64,000 nucleotides of DNA from Hydrogenophaga sp. Its GTDB lineage: Bacteria > Pseudomonadota > Gammaproteobacteria > Burkholderiales > Burkholderiaceae_C. The position numbers and the translations under genes were made by a program. Below are positions 29,109 to 38,578 of this stretch, piece by piece. The notes beneath the pieces were generated by a model. It ran no database searches. It saw only the letters and a list, made by a program, of their open reading frames with translations, and was not told the origin of the DNA. How positions within the stretch are numbered: the first letter of the stretch is position 1; each line of letters opens with the position of its first letter. The stretch covers positions 1-64,000 of the forward strand of contig NZ_JAUSCF010000012.1 in NCBI RefSeq assembly GCF_030651625.1, written 5' to 3'.

Positions 29109-29202
29109 GTGCCGATTCTCACCGATCTGCGAAACAGGGCCCGATGAGCGGCATGCCCTGCTCAGGCACCCACCCTCTCCGTCTTCGATAGACTCCCTCT
29201 TC

Positions 29203-30465
29203 ATGGACACCGCTTCCCTCACACTCACTGCTGTTTTCTGCATCCTCCTGCTGGTAGGTCTTGCCATGCGCATGGTGCTGGCCAGCCGGCAGATCCGTCA
29301 CGTGGCCCGCCATCGGGACGCAGTACCTATCGCCTTTGCACAAACCATCACGCCGGAAGCCCACCGCAAGGCCGCCGACTACACCATCACCAAGACCCGT
29401 TTCGGCTTGCTGGAACTGGCGCTGGAGGCGGCGCTGCTCCTTGCCTGGACCTTGCTGGGGGGGCTTGAATGGCTGAACATGACGCTGCTGGCCGCGCTGG
29501 GCGGTGGCATGGTGCAGCAATTGGCGTTGCTGGCGTCCTTTGTGCTGATCGGCGGGCTGGTGTCCTTGCCGATGGGCTGGTGGTCGACCTTTCGCATCGA
29601 AGAGCGCTTTGGCTTCAACAAGATGACGCTGGGTATGTGGGTCGGCGATCTGCTGAAGGGCACACTCGTCGGCGCCTTGATCGGCCTGCCCATCGCGGCT
29701 CTGATGCTCTGGCTCATGGGTGCTGCCGGCCCACTGTGGTGGGTCTGGGCCTGGGGCGCGTGGATGGCGTTCAACCTGTTGCTGCTGGTGCTCTACCCCA
29801 CGGTCATCGCACCCCTGTTCAACAAATTCGAGCCGCTGAAGGACGAAGAACTGAAGTCGAGGGTGAATGCACTCATGCAGCGATGCGGCTTTGCCGCCAG
29901 CGGCCTGTTCGTGATGGACGGCAGCAAACGCAGTGCGCACGCCAACGCCTACTTCACCGGCTTCGGCGCCGCCAAACGCGTGGTCTTTTTTGACACCTTG
30001 CTGCAACAACTCAGCCCGCCAGAAATTGATGCGGTGCTGGCGCACGAACTGGGACACTACAAGCGCCGTCATATCGTCAAACGCATTGCCATGATGTTCG
30101 CCGTGAGCCTGCTGGGTTTCGCCTTGCTGGGCTGGGCATCGCAGCAAGCCTGGTTCTACCTGGGCCTGGGTGTCACGCCTTCGATGGATGCGCCCAACGA
30201 CGCACTCGCCCTGCTGCTGTTCATGCTGGTGATCCCGCTGTTCACCTTTTTTCTGTCGCCGCTGACCGCGCTGCTTTCCAGGCGCCACGAGTTTGAAGCC
30301 GACGCCTACGCCGTGACCCAGACCAGTGGATCGGACCTGGCTTCCGCACTGCTCAAGCTCTACAAGGACAACGCGAGCACCCTCACCCCCGATCCGGTGT
30401 ACGCCCGGTTCTATTACTCGCATCCCCCAGCGAGCGAACGCCTGGCCAGACTGCGCGCTGCCTGA
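29203..30465 (+). CDS. M48 family metallopeptidase (CAAX prenyl protease 1-like)
   Basis: [10 protein letters not shown] zinc motif, FEADAYA; multiple TMs. Confidence 0.94.
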   Translation: MDTASLTLTAVFCILLLVGLAMRMVLASRQIRHVARHRDAVPIAFAQTITPEAHRKAADYTITKTRFGLLELALEAALLLAWTLLGGLEWLNMTLLAALGGGMVQQLALLASFVLIGGLVSLPMGWWSTFRIEERFGFNKMTLGMWVGDLLKGTLVGALIGLPIAALMLWLMGAAGPLWWVWAWGAWMAFNLLLLVLYPTVIAPLFNKFEPLKDEELKSRVNALMQRCGFAASGLFVMDGSKRSAHANAYFTGFGAAKRVVFFDTLLQQLSPPEIDAVLAHELGHYKRRHIVKRIAMMFAVSLLGFALLGWASQQAWFYLGLGVTPSMDAPNDALALLLFMLVIPLFTFFLSPLTALLSRRHEFEADAYAVTQTSGSDLASALLKLYKDNASTLTPDPVYARFYYSHPPASERLARLRAA

Positions 30466-30470
30466 GATGA

Positions 30471-30572
30471 AACACCCCCGCGCCGCTTCGCGTCACCCCC
30501 TCAAGGAGGCGGCACTGGCCGTCCGTCCTGAGCTTGTCGAAGGGCGGCCCGGCGGTGCCCCTGGATGGGACC
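30471..30572 (+). repeat. 3'-of-stop intergenic repeat family, copy C
   Basis: AACACCCCCGCGCCGCTTCGCGTCACCCCCTCAAGGAGGCGGCACTGGCC...GGGCGGCCCGGCGGTGCCCCTGG; contains the CTGAGCTTGTCGAAG element. Confidence 0.75.
30520..30543. repeat. Dispersed repeat CGTCCTGAGCTTGTCGAAGG
   Basis: Second occurrence of the CTGAGCTTGTCGAAG core (see 9016-9040). Confidence 0.6.
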
Positions 30573-30635
30573 GTTTCATGCGTCGCAGTAGCGCTTCGGC
30601 GCCATGAAAACTGGCTCGATCTCACCATCATCACA

Positions 30636-30947
30636 ATGCACCAGAACCGCCGAGCGCTCAGCGCCACCGAACTCGTCACCCATCTGACCCAGCTCAATGG
30701 CGACCACGCACAGGGCTGGAAGCTGTTGGACGGGGCACTGGAGAAGGCGTTTGCATTCGCCAACTTTCATGAAACCATGGCCTTCGTCAACGCGGTGGCC
30801 TGGATCGCGCACCGGGAAGACCATCACCCCGACCTTTCGCTGAGCCATGGGCGCTGTACGGTGCGCTTCAACACCCACGATGCGGATGGCATCTCGCTCA
30901 GCGATTTCCATTGCGCCGCTGCGGTGGACCAACTGCTCAAGGCCTGA
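30636..30947 (+). CDS. 4a-hydroxytetrahydrobiopterin dehydratase
   Basis: NFHETMAFVNAVAWIAHREDHHPDLSLSHGRCTVRFNTHDADGIS. Confidence 0.93.
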   Translation: MHQNRRALSATELVTHLTQLNGDHAQGWKLLDGALEKAFAFANFHETMAFVNAVAWIAHREDHHPDLSLSHGRCTVRFNTHDADGISLSDFHCAAAVDQLLKA

Positions 30948-30967
30948 ATGAACACATACCCTCACAG

Positions 30968-31960
30968 GTGGCCGCTTTGAAACCTCGCCACGCGCAGCCG
31001 CCGGCCGCTTCTGCCGAAACGATGGGTGGTCTTGTGGTGGCTGCTTTTGGACGACACTGCCTGGTGGAGACTGCGGACGGCACGCGGCGCATCTGCCACC
31101 CGCGTGGAAAAAAAAGCCAAGTGGTTGTGGGCGATCAAGTGCAGTGGCAGCACACGGGCGACGAAGGCAGCATCGAGCGTGTTGAAGAGCGTCGGAACCT
31201 CTTCTACCGTCAGGACGAGCTGCGAACCAAGTCATTTGCCGCCAACCTCGACCAGGTGCTGGTGTTGATCGCAGCCGACCCGGAGTTTTCTGAAACGCAA
31301 CTGGCCCGCGCCCTGATCGCGGCAGAAGCCGAGCGCATCGACGTGCTGGTCGTGCTGAACAAGAGCGATCTGCAACCCGCCTTTGACCGGGCCTGGGACC
31401 GTCTTGCCCCCTATCGCCGCATGGGGTGCACCGTGCTACCGCTCAGACTCAAGGGCAGTACGGCTGCGGGTTCGGAAGCCGGCATTGACGAACTTCTGGC
31501 GAAGCTGGCCGGCAAACGAACTCTGGTGCTGGGGCCGTCCGGCGCAGGCAAGAGCACCCTGGTGAACCGGTTGGTGCCTCATGCGCAGGCGCTCACCGGC
31601 GAGATATCAAAGGCCCTGAATTCCGGCAAACACACGACCACAAGCACCACTTGGTACTGGACCGACACCGAACGGCAAACCGCGCTGATCGACTCCCCCG
31701 GTTTTCAGGAATTCGGCCTCAACCACATCGAACCCATGCAGCTCGCGCAATACATGCCCGACCTGCGCGCCACACTCGGCCACTGCAAGTTCTACAACTG
31801 CACCCATCTGCACGAGCCTGGCTGTTCGGTGATCACCCATGTGCACGGCGGCCATTCAGGGTCCGACTCAGCCACATCGGACAACCTGTCCATCAGCGAG
31901 AACCGCTATCGCATATATCGCGACCTGTTTGCGGAACTGTCCGACAAGCGTATGTATTGA
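30968..31960 (+). CDS. rsgA: Ribosome small subunit-dependent GTPase A
   Basis: Circularly permuted GTPase: NKSD, GPSGAGKSTLVN, HTTTSTTWY, DSPGFQEFGL, CKFYNCTHLHEPGCSV. The start codon (GTG 30968) is a guess. Confidence 0.95.
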   Translation: MAALKPRHAQPPAASAETMGGLVVAAFGRHCLVETADGTRRICHPRGKKSQVVVGDQVQWQHTGDEGSIERVEERRNLFYRQDELRTKSFAANLDQVLVLIAADPEFSETQLARALIAAEAERIDVLVVLNKSDLQPAFDRAWDRLAPYRRMGCTVLPLRLKGSTAAGSEAGIDELLAKLAGKRTLVLGPSGAGKSTLVNRLVPHAQALTGEISKALNSGKHTTTSTTWYWTDTERQTALIDSPGFQEFGLNHIEPMQLAQYMPDLRATLGHCKFYNCTHLHEPGCSVITHVHGGHSGSDSATSDNLSISENRYRIYRDLFAELSDKRMY

Positions 31961-31963
31961 AAA

Positions 31964-32050
31964 GCACCCCCGCAGCGCTTCGCGCTACCCCCTCAAGGGG
32001 GCGATACCAGTGGCCCGGCAAAGCCGGTTCCACGGTATCTCTGGAAGGGG
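31964..32050 (+). repeat. 3'-of-stop intergenic repeat family, copy D
   Basis: GCACCCCCGCAGCGCTTCGCGCTACCCCCTCAAGGGGGCGATACCAGTGGCCCGGCAAAGCCGGTTCCACGGTATCTCTGG. Confidence 0.8.
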
Positions 32051-32129
32051 TCATTTCGCGCCGGAGAGACTTTGCTGCGGTGCGCCGCTTCCAGAGGGCG
32101 CGCTGAAAGCGACGCAGGAAAAAAAACAC

Positions 32130-32296
32130 CGGGCAACGAGGTACATCCATCCAGAGACACCGAGGATCCGGCTCCGCCGGTCCAAGGTGTCGCCCCCTTG
32201 GAACGTGTTTATGGTCTGCGTGGGGTCCCCACGCAGACCGTAAACACGTTCCCACAGGGGGGTGGCGCCGAAGGCGACGCGGGGGGTGGCTTTGCT
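32130..32296 (-). repeat. 3'-of-stop intergenic repeat family, copy E, with a palindrome inserted at its apex
   Basis: The reverse complement reads CCACCCCCCGCGTCGCCTTCGGCGCCACCCCCCT-[palindrome]-AAGGGGGCGACACCTTGGACCGGCGGAGCCGGATCCTCGGTGTCTCTGG. Confidence 0.75.
32200..32252. repeat. 26-bp-arm palindrome with 1-nt centre
   Basis: GGAACGTGTTTATGGTCTGCGTGGGG-T-CCCCACGCAGACCGTAAACACGTTCC; only one arm position differs (T/G wobble). Confidence 0.9.
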
Positions 32297-33231
32297 CAGC
32301 CGATCAAGCGGGCCAGGGTGAGCAGGGCCAGCAGCAGCATCCACAGCACCACAGTGCGCCAGACCAGGCCCACCACGCCGCCGAGGTGCACAAGCTGCGG
32401 ATCGGGCCGGAAGCTGCCATCTGCCTGTGAAGCCAGCACCTCTTGTGGTGCCTGAGCAGCCAGACGCACGTTCAGCGCACCCGCCGTGGCCGCCAGCACC
32501 ACACCGTCGCTGCCGGGTGCATGCCGGGCCGCCTCGCTTCGCCAGTTCGCCACGGCATCTTCAAAGTTGCCCACCACTGCAAACCCCAGTGCGGTGGAGC
32601 GGGCGGGCACATAGTCAATCCATTGCCAGGCACGTGCCGCAGCCACCTGAAGGGCCAGGCTCGGTGTGCCGTCGGCTCTGGCGCGCCAGTTGCGCGAAAG
32701 GTACTCTGCCAGGCGGTAAAGCACCGCGCCCACCGGCCCCAGGCCCAGCATCCAGAAAAAGACAAACACAATCAGCACCCCGAACACATGGCGATGCGCC
32801 GACACCACGGAGTGCTCGATCACCTGGCGCAGCAGCTCCGTGCGTGGCAGGCTGTGTGCATCCACGCGCAGCCATTGGGCAAATTTCTCACGGGCAGTCA
32901 GATCATCGCCACTTTCCAGCGCCTGGCGAATATCGCTGAAATGGTGGCTGAACTGTCGAAACCCCAAGGTGACATACAGCACCCCCACGAGCCAGACAAA
33001 ACCAAGCAAAGGGTTGAGGTAATTCAGTCCCCAATGGGCCACCCAGGCCACCCCGGCAGGCACGCCCACCGCAAGCAACCATGCCAGCCAGCCATGGGCC
33101 GACTCGCCGGCATCCAGGTTGCGCCGCACCAGCCTCACCCACCCGCGCATGGCGCCATGCACCGGGTTGTCGTACGCCAATGGGCGAGCCTGCTCCAGCA
33201 GCAAGGCAATGAGGATGGCAAAGAAACTCAT
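32296..33231 (-). CDS. CobD/CbiB-like membrane protein
   Basis: MSFFAILIALLLEQARPL...HRHVFGVLIVFVFFWMLGLGPVGAVLYRLAEYL. Confidence 0.75.
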   Translation of the reverse strand: MSFFAILIALLLEQARPLAYDNPVHGAMRGWVRLVRRNLDAGESAHGWLAWLLAVGVPAGVAWVAHWGLNYLNPLLGFVWLVGVLYVTLGFRQFSHHFSDIRQALESGDDLTAREKFAQWLRVDAHSLPRTELLRQVIEHSVVSAHRHVFGVLIVFVFFWMLGLGPVGAVLYRLAEYLSRNWRARADGTPSLALQVAAARAWQWIDYVPARSTALGFAVVGNFEDAVANWRSEAARHAPGSDGVVLAATAGALNVRLAAQAPQEVLASQADGSFRPDPQLVHLGGVVGLVWRTVVLWMLLLALLTLARLIG

Positions 33232-33262
33232 GGGTGCCATCATAGCGGTGGCACACAAAGGT

Positions 33263-33979
33263 TCAGGTTGACAGCAGGCGGTAGAAGTTGCGCAACATGC
33301 CCGCCGTGGCCCCCCAGATGAATCGTTCGCTGGCGCCATCCTGGTAGGGCATCGAGTACCACTCACGCACCACCCCTTCAAACTCGAACACGTGCCTGCG
33401 GTGGTGGGCGGGATTCATCAGAAACGCCAGTGGCACCTCGAACACATCGGCCACCTCGTAAGGGTTCGGCTGCAGCAAGAAATCGGGCTTCACCAGCCCG
33501 ACCACGGGCGTGATGACAAACGCACTGCCGGTGGTGTAAATCGGCAAAGTACCCAGCACTTCAATGGCGTCTGCCGGTAAACCGATTTCTTCATGGGCCT
33601 CGCGCAGTGCAGCGGCCGTCGGGTTCGCGTCTTCGGCGTCCACCTTGCCGCCTGGCAAGGCTATCTGGCCAGAGTGCGTGGACAGGTGTGCTGTTCGCTG
33701 GGTGAGGATCACGGTGAGACAGTCCCGCATGACAAGGGGCAGCAGAACAGCCGCATGGGCCGTTTCGCGGTTCATGAACCTCTGTTCGCGATGCAACTCC
33801 GGCGTCCACACGGGTGGGCTGGCAAACAGCCTGCGCAGACCTTCCGGCGTCATCCGGTCGGCATGGGCGGGACGCAAGTGATGGTCGTCGTCCCGAACCA
33901 GTACGGGCACTTCACGGGGATCGAACTGGGGCAGCAACTGTGTCATGTAAGGCGCGAAAACAAGAAACGACGGCTTCAT
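33263..33979 (-). CDS. NUDIX hydrolase (CoA pyrophosphatase-like)
   Basis: NUDIX box GGKVDAEDANPTAAALREAHEEIGL with the upstream CoA-type region. Confidence 0.92.
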   Translation of the reverse strand: MKPSFLVFAPYMTQLLPQFDPREVPVLVRDDDHHLRPAHADRMTPEGLRRLFASPPVWTPELHREQRFMNRETAHAAVLLPLVMRDCLTVILTQRTAHLSTHSGQIALPGGKVDAEDANPTAAALREAHEEIGLPADAIEVLGTLPIYTTGSAFVITPVVGLVKPDFLLQPNPYEVADVFEVPLAFLMNPAHHRRHVFEFEGVVREWYSMPYQDGASERFIWGATAGMLRNFYRLLST

Positions 33980-34054
33980 TCTGAACCAACACCGAACAGC
34001 CGCGTGCGGGGACACGCGGCAGCCCTGCCAACAAGTGACGGAATGGAGCACCCA

Positions 34055-34084
34055 GAAAAAAAGGCCGCTCCGGAGAGCGGCCTT
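34055..34084 (-). terminator. Rho-independent terminator of the rpsP-rimM-trmD-rplS operon
   Basis: AAGGCCGCTC-CGGA-GAGCGGCCTT 10-bp stem; T-run on the minus strand (rc of CCCAGAAAAAAA). Confidence 0.92.
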
Positions 34085-34116
34085 TCAGCGATGACACGGG
34101 GCCAATGGCCCGCGCA

Positions 34117-34494
34117 TCAAGCGCCCAGCTTTTCCTTGATGCGTGCCGACTTGCCGCTGCGCTCGCGCAGGTAGTACAGCTTGGCGCGACGCACGTCACC
34201 ACGGCGCTTGACTTCGATCTTGGCGATACGGGGGCTGTACAGCGGGAAGGTGCGCTCGACGCCTTCACCGTTGGAGATCTTGCGAACGATGAAGCTGGAG
34301 TTCAGGCCACGGTTGCGGCGGGCAATCACCACGCCTTCGTAAGCCTGCACACGCTTGCGCGTGCCTTCGACCACGTTCACGCTCACGATGACGGTGTCAC
34401 CGGGGGCAAACGGGGGGATGTCTTTGTTCAAACGAGCAATTTCTTCTTGCTCAAGGGTCTGGATGAGGTTCATGGTTTCCTGATTCACGATCAT
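34117..34494 (-). CDS. rplS: 50S ribosomal protein L19
   Basis: [44 protein letters not shown]. Confidence 0.98.
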   Translation of the reverse strand: MIVNQETMNLIQTLEQEEIARLNKDIPPFAPGDTVIVSVNVVEGTRKRVQAYEGVVIARRNRGLNSSFIVRKISNGEGVERTFPLYSPRIAKIEVKRRGDVRRAKLYYLRERSGKSARIKEKLGA

Positions 34495-34617
34495 GCCCGC
34501 GCTGCACTAAAGGCCACGAATCCGGCAGGGGCCCTGTCCATTGGGTCCATGACACATGGACACCATTGCGGGCTGGCCCGGTCACGGCGGCCGGTCAGAG
34601 GATCGAAAAGCTTTTGA

Positions 34618-35394
34618 TTATAGCTGTTCTCGAAAACGCAGGAAAGACTCATCCTGCGGGCTCAAAGCGCCCTGGGCGCGCGCCTGGTCCAGAAGGTCTG
34701 GCCGCAGGCTGGCGGTGAGCGCCAGGCTTTGCTCGCGGCGGTAGCGGGCGATGCGCTCGTGGTGCCCGCCGAGCAACACCTCAGGCGCCGGCATGGGGCC
34801 ATGGGGCCCGTGCCAGACTTCCGGGCGGGTGTGGTGCGGGCTGTCCAGCAAGCCATCGAGTGCGGGGTTGAAACTGTCCTGCTGATGGCTGCCTTCGTCG
34901 CTGAGCACGCCCGGCTGCAGGCGGGCGACGGCATCGAGCAAGGCCATGGCCGGGATCTCGCCGCCCGAAAGCACGAAGTCGCCGAGGCTGATCTGGATGT
35001 CGACACAGGCGTCGACGAAACGCTGATCCACCCCTTCGTACCGACCACACACCAGCACAGCACCCTCCCCCTTCGCCCAGGATTCGACGCCCGCGTGGGA
35101 GAGGCGCTCACCGGTGGGCGTGAACATCACCACAGGTGCCTGCTGGTCTGGCGGGTCACCCCGGTCGGACCGAACCGCCTGCAAACACTTCCAAAGCGGC
35201 TCGGCCATCATGACCATGCCGGGGCCTCCCCCGAAGGGACGATCGTCTACCCGTCGGTACTGTCCTTCGGCAAAATCCCGGGGGTTCCAGAGCCTCACAC
35301 TCACCAAGCCGCCCTCGAAGGCACGCCTGTTGATGCCGCTCTTGAAGAACGGTTCAAAGAGCTCGGGAAACAGGGTGATGACGTCGAATCGCAT
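34618..35394 (-). CDS. trmD: tRNA (guanine37-N1)-methyltransferase
   Basis: MRFDVITLFPELFEPFFKSGINRRAFEGG; YEGVDQRFVDACVDIQISLGDFVLSGGEIPAM. Confidence 0.97.
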   Translation of the reverse strand: MRFDVITLFPELFEPFFKSGINRRAFEGGLVSVRLWNPRDFAEGQYRRVDDRPFGGGPGMVMMAEPLWKCLQAVRSDRGDPPDQQAPVVMFTPTGERLSHAGVESWAKGEGAVLVCGRYEGVDQRFVDACVDIQISLGDFVLSGGEIPAMALLDAVARLQPGVLSDEGSHQQDSFNPALDGLLDSPHHTRPEVWHGPHGPMPAPEVLLGGHHERIARYRREQSLALTASLRPDLLDQARAQGALSPQDESFLRFREQL

Positions 35395-35417
35395 GCACGT
35401 ATTGTCCCCCTGGGGAT

Positions 35418-36020
35418 TCAATAGTCTTTTTGCCAGTCGACCGTGATGCGGCGGGCCACTCGGTCCACGTCGTCGACGTAGGCCGAGACGAAGGGGATCA
35501 TGCGCTCGGCCGTCTGCGGCTCGCCATCGACGGCATCTTCTGTGTACTCCAGCACCAGCACGGCGTTGGGGCCGGTCGACATGAGGTCGCGCACCACGCC
35601 CATGTGCTCGCCTTCGCGGTTGACCACATCGAGGCCGATCAGATCGACCCAGTAGTACTCCCCTTCGGGTGTGGGGGGGAATACGCTGCGAGGCACAAAG
35701 ATGCGAACACCTTTGAGCGATTCGGCCGCACTGCGGTCGTCCACGCCTTCAAACCTGGCAACAACGCCGTCAGCATGCGCTTTGATGTCGGCCACGGCGA
35801 CCGAAACGCAGCCGCCAAACGCCGAGAAGCCACGCGCGAAGCGGGCTTCGGGTGGCTGAAGAAACCATTGGGTAGAGGCAAACAGCGCCTGCGTATCGGT
35901 GCTGTGGGGGTGGATGCGCATCCACCCCTTGATGCCCCAGGCCTCCTGGATACGACCCAGTTCGACGGCATCGACCGGCAGGGCCGATGCCGCAAAAGGC
36001 GTGGGCGATGGGCTGCTCAC
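35418..36020 (-). CDS. rimM: Ribosome maturation factor RimM
   Basis: ELGRIQEAWGIKGWMRI; PRB-type C-terminus EYYWVDLIGLDVVNREGEHMGVVRD; position between rpsP and trmD. Confidence 0.95.
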   Translation of the reverse strand: MSSPSPTPFAASALPVDAVELGRIQEAWGIKGWMRIHPHSTDTQALFASTQWFLQPPEARFARGFSAFGGCVSVAVADIKAHADGVVARFEGVDDRSAAESLKGVRIFVPRSVFPPTPEGEYYWVDLIGLDVVNREGEHMGVVRDLMSTGPNAVLVLEYTEDAVDGEPQTAERMIPFVSAYVDDVDRVARRITVDWQKDY

Positions 36021-36047
36021 CAGAGGGTCACCGGGGCAGCCAGAGGA

Positions 36048-36305
36048 TCAGGCCGCGACGGCCTTCTCGGCGTTCTGCTTGACCAGACGGGCCACGGTAT
36101 CGGACGGGGTAGCACCCACGCCGGTCCAGTAGGTCAGGCGATCCACAGCAATGCGCAGAGGCTCCTCGCCACCGCGGGCCAGCGGGTTGTAGAAACCAAT
36201 GCGCTCGATGAAGCGGCCATCGCGGCGATTGCGCTTGTCGGCAACCACGATGTTGTAGAACGGACGGGATTTAGAACCGCCACGGGAGAGTCGGATGACG
36301 ACCAT
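36048..36305 (-). CDS. rpsP: 30S ribosomal protein S16
   Basis: [41 protein letters not shown]. Confidence 0.98.
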   Translation of the reverse strand: MVVIRLSRGGSKSRPFYNIVVADKRNRRDGRFIERIGFYNPLARGGEEPLRIAVDRLTYWTGVGATPSDTVARLVKQNAEKAVAA

Positions 36306-36515
36306 GATTTATCCTTCGGGTGGAGAGGTACCAAAATCGGTACTTCACCGGGTTCTTGCGGGATGCAACACATCCTACACAACAACCCGCTTGATTGCAG
36401 CGCTTGAGACACACGACTGACCACCCGGCCAGCGAAACGCCGCAAAGCCTGCGATTATAGCCCGTGCGGCAAAAAACAAGATGCCGTCCGACCGAACCTC
36501 ACCTGAACCTCACTC

Positions 36516-37055
36516 ATGCCGCTCATTCGTCCCAGCGTCGATACCGATCTTGACGCCATTACCCGCATCTACGGTCACCACGTGCTGCACGGCACAGGCA
36601 CGTTCGAGACCACCCCCCCTGCTGCACAGGACATGGCCGCCCGCCGCGCCGACGTGCTTTCCAAAGGGCTGCCCTGGCTGGTCATTGAAGAAGATGGACA
36701 GGTGGCCGGGTTCGCCTACGGCAACTGGTTCAAACCAAGGCCGGCATACCGTTTTTCTGTCGAAGATTCGATCTACATGGCGCCCGAAGCAGCAGGCAAG
36801 GGATGGGGCCGCGCCCTGCTCGCCGAGTTGATGGCGGCATTTGAACGCGCTGGCGCCCGCAAGGTGATGGCCGTGATTGGCGATTCGGCCAACGCAGGCT
36901 CGATCGGCGTCCACAAAGCGCTGGGCTTCGAGCACGTGGGTACCGTGCAGTCGTGTGGCTGGAAATTCGATCGTTGGCTTGACATCGTATTGATGCAAAA
37001 GAGCCTGGGACCTGGCGACACCACGCCTCCGACCGACATCGAAAGTCACCAGTGA
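36516..37055 (+). CDS. GNAT family N-acetyltransferase (phosphinothricin acetyltransferase-like)
   Basis: IRPSVDTDLDAITRIYGHHVLHGTGTFE...SIYMAPEAAGKGWGRALLAEL. Confidence 0.92.
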   Translation: MPLIRPSVDTDLDAITRIYGHHVLHGTGTFETTPPAAQDMAARRADVLSKGLPWLVIEEDGQVAGFAYGNWFKPRPAYRFSVEDSIYMAPEAAGKGWGRALLAELMAAFERAGARKVMAVIGDSANAGSIGVHKALGFEHVGTVQSCGWKFDRWLDIVLMQKSLGPGDTTPPTDIESHQ

Positions 37056-37519
37056 GCGGCGCCAAGCACAAGACGCTGGCCGTCGGGCTCGCATTGCTGG
37101 GTGGCTCGCTGGGCCTGCATCGTTTTTACCTGCGCGGCCTGGGTGACTGGGTCGGCTGGCTGCACCCGGTGCCTGCCGCGCTGGGGTGGTGGGGTGTGGA
37201 CCGGGTGCTCACCTATGGGCAGGACGACAAACTGTCGTGGGTACTGATTCCCCTGCTGGGTGCTTCAGTGGCAGCAAGCTGCCTGATGGCGATCATCTAT
37301 GCGCTGACCGAAAAAGAGAAATGGAACCAGCAGTTCAACCCAACGCTTCCTGCGGACGCCAGCGCCGGCAGCACAAACTGGCTGACCATCGGCGCCCTGG
37401 TATTTGCACTGCTGCTGGGCACCATCGCTTTCATGGGCAGCCTGGCCTTCGGCGTCCAGCGGTACTTTGAGTACCAGATTGAAGAGGCGAGAAAGATCAG
37501 TCAGCCGGCAGACGACTGA
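37052..37519 (+). CDS. TM2-domain-like membrane protein
   Basis: KTLAVGLALLGGSLGLHRFYLRGLGDWVGWL; GTG start overlaps the preceding stop. Confidence 0.7.
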   Translation: MSGAKHKTLAVGLALLGGSLGLHRFYLRGLGDWVGWLHPVPAALGWWGVDRVLTYGQDDKLSWVLIPLLGASVAASCLMAIIYALTEKEKWNQQFNPTLPADASAGSTNWLTIGALVFALLLGTIAFMGSLAFGVQRYFEYQIEEARKISQPADD

Positions 37520-37550
37520 GTCGTCGATGGTGATGCAGGAGGGCAAGCCC

Positions 37551-38504
37551 TCACCACCATGACATCACGAGCATCACAAGACTCAAGGTCAGCAACGCGG
37601 CAACAGTTGACACACCCATGCTGGCGGTCGTGGTTTCCTGTGCCACTTCGTAACGCTGCGCGAACAGAAACACGTTGGCACCTGTGGGCAGCGCTGCCGC
37701 CACCACCATCACCGTCAACGGCAAGCCGGTGATGCCGAATGCCCATGCGCTCAAGCCCACCATCACGGGCAACACCAGGTTCTTGGACAGAGTGGCCCAG
37801 AGCGCCGGCTGCCAATGCCCCGTGAGTGGCGTGCGGGCCAACGTGATGCCCACCAGCACCAGTGCAATCGGACCAAAAGCATTGCCCAGCAACTGCAGCG
37901 GTCGGTCGATCACTGTGGGCAAGGACCACCCGGTCTGGGCAAACAGCAGGCCACACAAGATGGGCAGGGGCACCGGATGGATCAATGCGCTCTTGAAGGC
38001 AGACCAGGTGGTGGCCAGCAGGTGCGGCTGCTCCATGCCGGCCTGTCGGTTTTCGCGCGCCACCGCCAGTTCCAGCACAACGGTGGCGGTGGTCAGCAGC
38101 AGCAGCGCGTGCACCGACACCAGGGTCAGCAAGGTCACCAGACCCGCCTTGCCGTAAGCCAGCTCCACCAGCGTGATGCCAATCATCACCATATTGGAAA
38201 AAACCCCGGTGAGCGCCAACACCACACTGCGGCGGTTGAAGCCTCGCCATCCGATCAGCACCGCCAGCAACACCCCCGCTGCCAGGAAATAGGCCACCAG
38301 CGGCCGCAGATCCAGCTCTTCGAAGCGCACCGCACTCATGGTGCGAAACAGCAGCGCAGGGATCAGCAGCAGAAAGACCAGATTGGACAGGTCCTTGATG
38401 GCGGCGTCCCGAATCCATTGCAGGCGCCCGGCCATGAAGCCAATGGCAACGAGCAGAAAGACGGGGGCGAGGGAAGCAAAAACAGGATGGGCAGATGGGT
38501 TCAC
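37551..38504 (-). CDS. AEC family transporter (auxin efflux carrier-like)
   Basis: Membrane transporter pattern, GFMAGRLQWIRDAAIKDLSNLVFLLLIPALLFRTMS. Confidence 0.88.
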   Translation of the reverse strand: MNPSAHPVFASLAPVFLLVAIGFMAGRLQWIRDAAIKDLSNLVFLLLIPALLFRTMSAVRFEELDLRPLVAYFLAAGVLLAVLIGWRGFNRRSVVLALTGVFSNMVMIGITLVELAYGKAGLVTLLTLVSVHALLLLTTATVVLELAVARENRQAGMEQPHLLATTWSAFKSALIHPVPLPILCGLLFAQTGWSLPTVIDRPLQLLGNAFGPIALVLVGITLARTPLTGHWQPALWATLSKNLVLPVMVGLSAWAFGITGLPLTVMVVAAALPTGANVFLFAQRYEVAQETTTASMGVSTVAALLTLSLVMLVMSWW

Positions 38505-38578
38505 CCGCCAATGTTAAGGCCGTCGAACCGAAAGGTCGCTCACAGGGGTGGATGGATGGCCTGGCAAGACCCCCTCCG

